DNA of 10,507 bases, taken from contig LSYV01000039.1 of the NCBI GenBank assembly GCA_001584585.1, positions 38,326 to 48,832 on the forward strand, given 5' to 3'. This document shows positions 1 to 7,819 of the stretch, in pieces. Source of the stretch: Gonium pectorale. Lineage: Eukaryota > Chlorophyta > Chlorophyceae > Chlamydomonadales > Volvocaceae. The position numbers and the translations under genes are program-made. The notes under the pieces were generated by a model. That model saw only the letters and a program-made list of their open reading frames with translations, was not told the DNA's origin and searched no databases. How positions within the stretch are numbered: position 1 is the first letter of the stretch; every line of letters starts with the position of its first letter.

Positions 1-3000
1 AACCTGGTGACGCTCAACTTACTACGCAGGAGGGCCCGCCGAGGCGGGACTTCCGTCCTACGGGCTGGTGCGCGTGCGCGAGAACGCCGAGAGCATCGCC
101 TTCTACGGCGGGGACGCGGAGGAGCGGGAGCTGCTCAAGCAGGTGGGGGCCCGCGGAGCCGCGGGCGGTAGAGCGACCCGCGGGTCGCTGCGGGAGGCGG
201 CGCACGTGCTTGCGGGCTGTGCATTGCGCTAGCTTTGCTTATGTGCTGTTGGCATCCCTCACTTCCTCGCCCCCACACACGCACATTCCGGTACACACCA
301 TCGGAGAACGGCACTGCGTGACGCATGGCCTCCTCGCGGCCCTGCCTATCCTCACGCCTCCCCTGGCCGCCTTGGTGGGCACACCGGGCGAAGGCTCGCA
401 CGCGGACGTCGGATCCCTTCATATCCTTCATGGTTTTTCGTGGGTAGGCGTGCTCGCATGCACCTCGGGTCTCCCTATTGAGTATGCTGTCCAACCTGGT
501 GCTCCCTTCCCTCCCCGCCGTCCCCCTGCACCCCCCCCCCCAGCGCCTGCAAGCGGCCGTGGCCAACTACCTGGGCCTGCTGACCGCCAGCCGCAACCTG
601 GACTTCTTCACCTCCTTCTACAGGTACCTCATTCAGCTGCTGCCCGCGGCAGTGGTAGCGCCGCTGTTTTTCCAGGTGTGCGGGGGGGCGGGGGGGCGGG
701 GGCGCGGCAGGCTTCGGCAGCGAGGCGACGCGCGGGGCGTTGCGGAGCGGCCTGAGCCACGGGGCGAGGCGTCCCTCGCATGTGTGTCGGGTTCACCGCC
801 CTCGCCCAGCTCAGGGCCTTTTAGATCATGCGGCCCCGAACTCGACATTCTTCCCCTCCGCCTCAGGGGCTTCCTGGCGTCCCACCGCCCTGCGGCCCAC
901 ATTTGCCGCGAGCCGCCCAATCGAGCGACGCGGTCGCTAAGCGCTCACGCCGGCCGTGTTGTGCCTCTCTGTCGTCACAGCCCCCGAAAGCTGTCCCTGC
1001 GCTTTTGCCCCGGCCCTATACCGCCTCCATCACGCCCTCCGGCCCTCCTCCGCACACACCCAACAGGGTAAGATTGACTTCGGCGTGATCAACCAGAGCC
1101 AGTCGGCGTTCAACCACATTCTCAACGATGTGTCGCTGGTCATCTACCAGGTGGGGTGTGGTGGGGTGGAGTTCCGGAGGCGGTATGTTGGTGCGCTGTC
1201 GTGTGGCGCACAGCCGGGCAGTCCAGCAAAGCGCCAAGAACCTTGATCCCCCCCTCCCCATCTTCGGCACCCGGGCTGTGGCCGCCGCGGCCCCAGCCGG
1301 CAAGCCCACCGCACCGCCCCAGCCGGCCCCCACCAGCACACCCACGCACCCAAGCCCGCCCCAGCAGCCATCCTCCACACACACGTTCGGTGCAGGTTCC
1401 ACTAGCTTCGTAATCAATATGTGAACCAGCTTGCGGGGCGCATGCCGCCATCACCGGCCATCCCGGCCTGCCGACGCTGCTGTTTGCAGATCGAGGCCCT
1501 GGCGGGCTTCAGCGCCGTCGTGGACCGTCTGGGCGAGTTCACGGAGGCCATCGGGGCGCGCAAGGAGGCGGCGGAGCGGCTGGCGGCTGCGGGCGCGGCG
1601 GCGGACGCGGTCAGGGCTCTGCCGGCGACGGCAACGGCGGCGGAGGCGCCAGGCGCCGCTGCCGCGACTGCCTCGGCTGTTGTTGGCGGTGACGGCGCCT
1701 CGGACGCGGACGCCGCCGCGGAGGCGGAGGCGGCGGCGCTGCCTGGAATCCAGCTGCGGTTCCTGTCCGAGGAGGCGCAGCAAGAGGCGTCCGCTTCGGG
1801 AGCCCCGGCGCTGCGCGTGGAGGGGCTGACGGTGATGACTCCGCGCGGCGGCGCTGCGCTGATGCGCAACCTGGACCTGGAGGTGAGACAGAGCTGCGTT
1901 CGAGGGCGGGGGGGCCTCCGGCTTGGAGGGCCTGGAGACGGGGGCTCAGCGGCGTGCGGGCGGGGCGCGCGGGGCCGGCGCTGGATGAGGGTTGTTGACG
2001 TGGACATGGAGTTTGTTGGAGTGAGCCCCCACATTACATGAATTGCACCCGGTTACGTGTGTCGCCCCTGTGCTTTCGGCGGTCCATCTCCCCACCTGCC
2101 CACCTCCCGGCTCCTTCCTCACGGAGAGGGCCGGGCCCCTGCCCCTGCCCGGCCCCACCGCCTTCCCTCTCTTCTTGGCGCCCAGCTTACGCGCTGCCTT
2201 CTCACCTTTCAATCCCCTGAAATGCCCTCACTCATGCACCCTCACGTTGTTGCGCTGCGAGGCGCCGCCCGGCTCCTCGCACCGCAAAACGGGCCTGGCT
2301 CAACCCCCTGCAGGGCATCCTTGACCTTCCGACGCCGTCCTCCCACGCCCGCTGCGGGTCTGTCGCAGGTGCCGTCCGGCTCCTCGCTCCTGGTGATGGG
2401 CCCCAGCGGCGCGGGCAAGACCAGTCTGCTGCGCGCGGTGGCGGGGCTGTGGAGCGAGGGGGCGGGACGCATCGAGGTGGGCGCGACCCGCGGGTCGGTG
2501 ATGTTCCTGCCGCAGCGGCCGTACATGGTGCTCGGCTCGCTCCGGGACCAGGCGCTGTACCCCAGGTGCGGCCCCGTCAGCGGCAGCTAGCTGAGTGCCG
2601 GGGGTTGGGGGGCTGGGAAAGATATTGGGGCGGGGGTGAGCTGGCGAGCGGGTCCGGAGGGCGAGGGGGGTCACGACGGGAGGGCGTATCAAGGGATGGA
2701 TAGAGGGTGGGGGGGTGGATGCGTGGGTGGGTGTGGGGGGGCGGGAGGGCGATGCAGAGAAATGGGGGACCGTTGGTGTGAGCGATGGTGCGCTGGGTGG
2801 CTGGCGCAGCTGCTGGATATGCATTGAAGGGCGGACGGACGTTGGCGCTGCCCCCACCCGTGGCAACGGCCCACACCTCGACCCTCCCTCCCCTCCCCCC
2901 CCCCTTCTCCCCGATACAGGCGGCACAGCCAGGACGATGCCAGCAGCGGTAGCGGCAGTGGAGAGGCAGCCCCCGAGGCGGCGCCCGCCTCCGCGTCCTC

Positions 3001-4238
3001 ATCTGCCGCCTCCCTCTCGGAGCAGGCGACGCAGCAGCAGCCGGCGTATGAGCTGCCCAGCGACGAGGAGGTGGCGGCGGTGCTTCAGCGCGTGCAGCTG
3101 GGGCACCTGCTGCGGAGATACGGTGGGTGGGCGGGCGGGTGCGGTGGGTGGGCGGGTGGTTGCCGGTCGGAGTATGGGCATGGCCGGCAATACGGGTGGG
3201 CAGCGAGCGCCCCGGGTGGGAGGGGGAGCGGACGATCAAGGTCGGCTAGGTGCCCCGTCCCACCAACCCCACCCCCCGCACCACCAGTTGCCGTACCGGT
3301 AGTACATACATCTGGTGCCCACATCGCCGCGCCGTGACCCCAACAGGCAGCAGCGGCGGCGCCGCCCCTTCGCACTCCGGCAACGGCAACGGCAGCGGTG
3401 CGCCGCCCTCCGCCTCCCCCGCCCCCTCCGCCCCCTCCGCCTCCCCGGCCTCGTCGCCCTCGTGTGCGCTGGACGCGGTGGTGGACTGGTCGTCCGTGCT
3501 GTCGCTGGGCGAGCAGCAGCGGCTGGGCTGGGCGCGGCTGCTGCTGGCGCGGCCGACGCCGCGCCTGGCGCTGCTGGACGAGGCCACCAGCGGGCTGGAC
3601 GCCGACACGGAGGCGGCGCTGTACAAGGTGGGTGTAGGTGCGCCGACGGGGGGGGCCGGCGGAATGGAGCGTGTACGGAGGGGGGGCTCAGGGGATTGGG
3701 AGTCGTTCTCAATAGAGTGGAGGGGACGGCAAGGGGGGGGGGGGACAAGGGCATATGCCCCCGAGTGCGGAATGGCCCGCAAGTCCTGCAGCGGCCGCCA
3801 CGTTACATTGCGTTCAGCCATGCCAGCCTTGAGGGCCAGGCGTTTATGTTCGGCGTTTGGATGCAGATACGGGTGGATTCGCTTCCCGACACCCGACCCC
3901 GGGCCAGGTGCAGCCCTAGTCCCTCCAGGCTCTCTTCTCTCCCGCCGGTTCCTCATTGCAGATTCCTTCCGCCGCCCAACACCTCGTTCCCCGTGTCCCT
4001 CGCCCCGAACCCAATGGCCCCCCCGGCCCCCTCCCGCCGGCGTCCCCCGCCCCCCTCGCCCCCCTCGCTCCCCTTTCAGGTCCTCCGCGACTCGGGCATC
4101 ACGTACGTGTCAGTGGGCCACCGTGCCAGCCTGCGCGACTACCACTCGGCGCTGCTGCAGCTGCGGCCGGACGGCGAGGGCGGCGTGGTGGCGGAGGTGC
4201 GGCAGCTGGAGCGGGCGGCGGCGGCCGTGCAGGCGTAG
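1..4238 (+). CDS. ABC transporter half-molecule, ABC_membrane_2 / ABCD2-like (3' part, eight exons)
   Basis: Partial gene; the 5' end is left of the window. I assign exons ..-142, 544-675, 1067-1150, 1490-1882, 2369-2565, 2920-3122, 3347-3627 and 4080-4238 (stop TAG). All introns are GT-AG and phases agree at every junction (0,0,0,0,2,1,0). From position 59 this gives 510 residues. The membrane-domain part shows the family blocks RVRENAESIAFYGG, FYRYLIQLLPAAVVAPLFF, FGVINQSQSAFNHIL and FSAVVDRLGEF. The ATPase part has Walker A GPSGAGKTS, a Q-loop in LPQRP, signature LSLGEQQ, Walker B LALLDE, D-loop SGLD and an H-loop His, so it should be ATP-competent. From family knowledge, such half-transporters dimerise in a membrane; bacterial relatives move peptides or cobalamin-type substrates, and plant relatives are predicted in chloroplast envelopes. 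Substrate and location are not visible here because the N-terminus is missing. A peroxisomal ABCD protein is less likely, since the NQS and LSLGEQQRL blocks fit the ABCD2/SbmA branch better. Confidence 0.9.
544..1534 (+). other. C-terminal part of the ABC transporter membrane domain (exons 2-4)
   Basis: Three exons encode the helical end of the transmembrane domain: a helix pair around RYLIQLLPAAVVAPLFFQ, the conserved loop GKIDFGVINQSQSAFNHIL, and the coupling segment IEALAGFSAVVDRLGEF that leads into the linker. Exon 2 (544-675), exon 3 (1067-1150) and the start of exon 4 (from 1490) join in phase 0 and read continuously like the plant homologues. The introns between them are 391 and 339 bases, GC-rich and C-rich before their acceptors, and I see no coding signal in them. 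Confidence 0.85.
1535..1798 (+). other. Alanine-rich linker between membrane domain and ATPase domain
   Basis: Within exon 4, after the conserved RLGEF, about 85 residues are dominated by Ala with Glu, Asp, Gly and Thr (runs such as AAAGAAADAV and DADAAAEAEAAA). The conserved part of the ATPase domain resumes at APALRVEGLTVMTP. Plant and bacterial relatives have a much shorter linker as far as I know. The segment has the usual look of volvocine low-complexity insertions and is probably disordered or weakly helical; no function is implied. Confidence 0.75.
1799..4160 (+). other. ABC nucleotide-binding domain spread over five exons
   Basis: Walker A lies at 2399-2425, the Q-loop Gln at 2513-2515, the signature LSLGEQQ at 3499-3519, Walker B LALLDE at 3565-3582 with the catalytic Glu codon at 3580-3582, the D-loop SGLD at 3589-3600, and the H-loop His codon at 4119-4121. 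All residues expected for ATP hydrolysis are present. Two low-complexity inserts split the domain between Q-loop and signature: a Ser/Ala/Gln segment in exon 6 (about 2936-3046) and a Gly/Ser/Pro segment opening exon 7 (about 3347-3465). Between them sits the conserved helical piece with ELPSDEEVAAVLQRVQLGHLL. Confidence 0.9.
3123..3162 (+). repeat. G-rich direct repeat at a 5' splice site
   Basis: Intron 6 opens with two imperfect copies of a 20-21 base unit, GGTGGGTGGGCGGGCGGGTGC followed by GGTGGGTGGGCGGGTGGTTG. The first copy contains four GGG runs separated by single bases (3125-3139), the tightest form of a G-quadruplex motif, on the sense (RNA) strand directly behind the donor. The duplicated unit also gives two possible GT donors, at 3124 and 3145. 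The phase argument (exon ends after one base of a Gly codon) supports the first. Confidence 0.7.
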
Positions 4239-5750
4239 CGGGGAGGGGGCGGCGGCGGGCAGGGGGCAGGGGAGGCCGGGCGCCGAGCGCCGGGCCGGCA
4301 AAGTCGGGGCTGTGTTGCGACTGCGGAGGCGGCACGGCATCGTCTGGCCGGGCGACGGCACTTGCAGTGGGGAGGGAGGGAGGTTGGTGCCGCGTCGTGG
4401 GGCATGGGGCGTGGGGAGAGGGGTTCAGCGGTTTGCTGCACATACTGCCACGTGTGCACCCCGGGGGGGGGGGCGTGCGGTGGCGGCTCGTTTTGGTGGC
4501 GGCCGGTGGCAGCGGCGGGCGCTGCAGGCGGCGCCGGCTGTTGCGGACCGATCACGAGGAGTTGGCTGGTTTTGTACTGGCGAGGGCGGCGCATGGTTGA
4601 GAGGAAAGGAGGACAGCGCTATCAGACTGGATTGCGCGGCGTTGCGTCGACTATTGTGTTGGTTGCCTGACCTGCAGAGCGGCGAGCGGTGCAGGGGACC
4701 GTAGTGCAGGGCCAGTGTTGATGCGGCTGCGGCCGATATGGATGGCTCGGTACGAACCACGGTCTCGGGCACGACAGTGTGCAGTATGCATCGTACAAAA
4801 AAAGAAACTGAAACACGACGTACGGCATGTGCAGAGCAGTGTGCATATGTATGCCCGCGGTCTGTACGGCTTTTTGCAGTTGGCGAAGAAGTTACAGAGC
4901 GGTGTTGCTGTTCGAGGCCAGGAGCACGGGTGAGTGTTTGGTGAGGAGTGAGCGGTCTGAGCGAGAGAGGATGCGAGTCGCTGAGGGCTGAGGCGCCCAG
5001 CCTTTGTCAAGAGAGGGAGTGCGTTGCGAACTACGCGCTGTCGCATGTACGGGCCTTAGGCCCATGCTGCCATACCAGGTGGAGGCGCGTGAACTGCTGT
5101 ACGAGATGTACTTGAGGAATACGTGTTGTACTTGTACGGCACTGGCTGGTGCCCTGGGCGCCCATCGTCCACAGCAGCTGAGTGGGGTCTCTGCACGTTG
5201 CCTGCTACTTTTCTCTGGGTTGGAAGGATTCGGATGAGGCTTCACAGCATGTACGGACACAAGCGACAACGCCGTACGTAGGAGCACGGTTACGGGCAGC
5301 GAGGGTTTCGGAGGCGCTGCCTGGCGCGGGGCTGCGGACCCTGCCCGCAGTCACAGAGGGTGGCGCTGTGCAGTTCGGCAGTCGTGCAGGGTCACGTGCG
5401 GCGGTCACGGTGTGGGGTGTGCGGTGGGTGTTGCTCGATGCTGCGCGTTGTGTACAGTGCAGCGGCGTGTGGATGAGGGCCGTGACATGCCACATGCCCC
5501 GGGTGCGATGCGGAGGTATCCCCGATGCGGACCCTTTGCCCAGCTGCAGACCGTCAAAAGCCGTGCGTATTGTACTATTGTTGCTTTGTGCCAGTATCGA
5601 CGCGCGTATTGACGCACGTACGGCACCATAAGCTGCAATCCGGCACGCAAACTCCTCAGGTGCCCTGGCAGCGGTGCCTCACGGACCGGAACGTGGCGGG
5701 GTGCTGCGGAGAACGTTACTGACAGCCTGCCAACACGAGAGATATTTGTA
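4239..5750 (+). other. Presumed 3' UTR / downstream region of the ABC transporter gene
   Basis: No gene is supported here. The sequence is G/T-rich on the plus strand, as is typical of volvocine 3' untranslated regions, and open frames show no recognisable domain. No canonical volvocine TGTAA signal occurs on the plus strand between the stop codon and 9328. The first half has G homopolymers (around 4462-4472). The second half, from about 4750, is rich in GTAC. If the whole stretch is one 3' UTR it is about 1.5 kb, which is long. The transcript could also end earlier at a non-canonical signal. Confidence 0.5.
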
Positions 5751-5756
5751 CTTACA
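5747..5756. terminator. Candidate shared polyadenylation element for convergent genes (TGTA-CT-TACA)
   Basis: The ten bases TGTACTTACA form a TGTA/TACA inverted repeat with a two-base centre. Read on the minus strand it contains TGTAA, the main poly(A) signal of volvocine algae, and it is the first TGTAA downstream of the bZIP stop codon. On the plus strand it gives TGTAC, one base off the signal. It sits where strand composition switches. It would make the bZIP 3' UTR about 1.6 kb. This is inference from motif and position only. Confidence 0.4.
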
Positions 5757-7369
5757 TGTTACTAGTAGGCGTGAAATGGCTCACTTACGTCATGCCTGTG
5801 CAAAGCTGGAATAAAGAGTACGGTAAGCCTGCCCGCGCTCCCCATACCCGTACGGGATGGTGGCGGGCCTCGCTCGCGAGCAAGCAAGCACACGACAACA
5901 AACGACCACCCCGCTGCGCGGGCACCTTCCCCCCCCCCCCCTGCCCCGCACACAGCGCTAACATCCTCACAGGCGGTGCCGAGTCCCTCTCCCTCCCCAC
6001 GATTGCCGTATGCTAATCCACGCCTCCCGGCAATCCGTGCATAATCCGGTGGATGGGCGGGCGCACTCCCCCCCCCGTGCTAATGGAATCACAGCCGCCC
6101 CCCCCACCGTGCATCACCCCCTTGCAGGGCCATGGTTGTTGCAACCGTCCAGGCAGGCAGGCAACATGGGATGGTATGCATCCAGACCCACCCTCCCCCC
6201 CCACCCCCCCGCTGCACGGCCTCTCGTAACCACACACCGCGCACACTCCCAGCAAGGCAACAGCAGAGGTCAAACAGTGCAAAGCCGACACCGCCAGCAA
6301 GCAGCGTGCGCCATGAAATTTGAATGTTGGTACATGATGAGCAGCTGTTGGGCAGCACCCGTGTGCAGGCGCGCGTCCGCATCCGCGGGGGACACCGTCC
6401 AGGCCGGCCCCACACAGGCGCCGCGGCGTAATCTGCCGTCCCGGCCCCTCCCGTCGGCCCATCCGCCGGTGCCCCCCACTCACCCACCGACGGTCGCCGC
6501 ACACATCCGCAACAGCCCTCCCACAAAGAGGCACGTGCGCTCATCGGGCGGTGTCAGGCACACAGTGAGGTTCGCCGCAGCGAGGTATACACACACAGGT
6601 ACGTTTGTCAGCAACACAGCGGGCACGGGTTGGAAAATCGACGCGACATGCTCATAGCTCTTGATGATTTAACTCGCCGCATGCGCGCCTGCCGTGCCAG
6701 TCACGCGAAGAAATAGGGTAATGCAAAGCGCATTGCGTTATATACACACGCGCAGCCGGGCCGGGCCGGGCGGGGCGGGCTGCCGCTCAAAGCCACTTCC
6801 GAGAGCCGGCAGGTGCCATACGTCCCTCCGTGAGGTCCCGCCCGGGAGCCGCCGGGCCAAAGAATAGCGCTGGCGCCGGCGGCGTTCGGCATCCGCGTTT
6901 CGCTCTCCGCAAATTCCCTCCGATGGGTATTGAAGAACTGTGGGGTCCTTGTGCACTTAGCCACCGTCCGGACGACGGCGTGTTCCGGCCACCAATGCCA
7001 ACGCACCCACACACAAACGCGCACTGCACAGAGGCGCAGACCGACACACTGAGGATACGGCACACGGCCGAAAACAAACACCACTAGTGTGGGGCGGGTA
7101 GCAAGGGCACCGCGCCGCGCCACCACACCACATACAACAACGCGCATGCCCCTCGCCGCGACGGCTGCCGTCGGGGTGTCGCTCACCCCTCACAGCCCCG
7201 TGTCACAGCCCCCACCGCCATCGCCGCACCATGCCAGCCGGCAGGCCGCGGGTGCGGAAGGCACGCTGGTCCCACGGGCCGCAACCACACGCCGCTGCCA
7301 CACGGGCCGCAGCGGGTGCGGGGCACGGGCCGACGGCAGGACCTCCGGGGCGAGGGGTCCGGGAGTCAC
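5757..7369 (-). other. Presumed 3' UTR of the bZIP gene
   Basis: No coding gene is supported. From about 5870 the plus strand is C/A-rich with poly-C runs (for example 5929-5941), so the minus strand is G/T-rich like a sense 3' UTR. That matches transcription leftward from the bZIP stop codon. Open frames on either strand of up to about 215 codons have no recognisable domains and look like products of high GC. A CACGGGCCG motif occurs three times near the stop codon (7273, 7301, 7324). Confidence 0.45.
5810..5815 (+). terminator. AATAAA, possible plus-strand poly(A) signal
   Basis: This canonical eukaryotic hexamer lies at the downstream edge of the G/T-rich plus-strand region and just before the switch to C/A-rich sequence. 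Volvocine genes normally use TGTAA, so AATAAA is a weak candidate on its own. No plus-strand TGTAA is available nearby, which makes it worth recording as an alternative end for the ABC transporter transcript. Confidence 0.2.
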
Positions 7370-7819
7370 CTAGTCGTCCTCCTCATCCTCCAACTCCTCC
7401 GCCCGCGACCCGCGAAGGTCGCGGTCGCGCTCACGCCCCCGATCCCGCGCCGGCCGGCCGCCCTCAGCCCGCGCCCGCTCGCCGACCCGGTCCCGATTGC
7501 TGCCGCCGCCACCGCCGCTGCCACCGCGCCCGCTGCCGCCACCGTACTTCCCACCAGCGCCATGGGCCCCGGCCGGCGCGCCCGTCGTGCCACCGGCGGC
7601 CGGCGATGCGCCGCCGTGGCTGCCGCCGCCAGCGCCGTTGCGGGTTCCCCGGCGCTCGACCTCCAGGTCGGCGACCGCGTTGCCCGGGTGCTCCTCCGAA
7701 CTGCTCTTGTCCGAGTGGCGGTGCCGCTTGGCGGGCTGCTCCTCGTCGCTGTCGGCGTGCAGCCGGCCGCGTCCGCCGTAGTGGCCGCCGTAGCCGTTGC
7801 GCTCCTTGCGGTCCGCGTA
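7370..7819 (-). other. Low-complexity C-terminal exon of the bZIP protein
   Basis: The last exon encodes 149 residues with no leucine-zipper character. In order: a Gly/Arg stretch (NGYGGHYGGRGR), an acidic-basic patch with QPAKRHRH that could serve as an additional nuclear signal, a Ser/Glu cluster (SDKSSSEE), long Gly runs with Ser and Arg, then RD/RE dipeptides (RDRGRERDRDLR) and an acidic end (EELEDEEDD). Gly-Arg and RD/RE tracts are typical of RNA-binding or condensate-forming proteins rather than plant bZIPs. Open frame, phase and a clean CCCCAG acceptor argue that it belongs to this gene. Confidence 0.75.

Larger units (their letters stand above)
4750..5853 (+). repeat. Cluster of GTAC / GTACGG motifs
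   Basis: Counted by eye, GTAC occurs 17 times in this interval (4750, 4793, 4820, 4864, 5047, 5099, 5108, 5128, 5134, 5251, 5274, 5452, 5572, 5618, 5748, 5818, 5850), plus one just before at 4574. There are only about nine in the preceding 4.5 kb and six in the 4.6 kb that follow. Eight sites read GTACGG on the plus strand against two CCGTAC. The sense bias suggests an RNA-level element of the presumed 3' UTR. GTAC is also the core bound by SBP-domain factors such as Chlamydomonas CRR1, so a DNA role cannot be excluded. Confidence 0.6.

Noticed and set aside
1421..2034. Long open frames on the minus strand opposite exon 4 of the transporter
   Set aside because: They are shadows of the GC-rich exon. 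The plus-strand frame carries conserved family motifs and fits the splice phases.
2884..2905. C-rich and G-rich homopolymer tracts as CRISPR or mobile-element repeats
   Set aside because: They are simple homopolymer and microsatellite runs without regular spacers, terminal repeats or coding capacity.
5182..5631. 149-codon plus-strand open frame in the transporter's downstream region
   Set aside because: No recognisable domain and many Cys, Arg and Val codons that look random. It lies in G/T-rich 3' UTR-like sequence, and its length is unremarkable for GC-rich DNA.
6010..6657. 215-codon plus-strand and 173-codon minus-strand open frames
   Set aside because: Both are Pro/His/Arg or Cys/Gly-rich products of poly-C tracts without family resemblance, and the overlapping opposite frames are equally open. 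Composition favours bZIP 3' UTR.
6738..6744. TATATAA on the minus strand, possible promoter of an extra minus-strand gene
   Set aside because: It is a real match, but no convincing coding sequence follows it; the first downstream ATG opens only about 25 codons. It lies inside the presumed bZIP 3' UTR.
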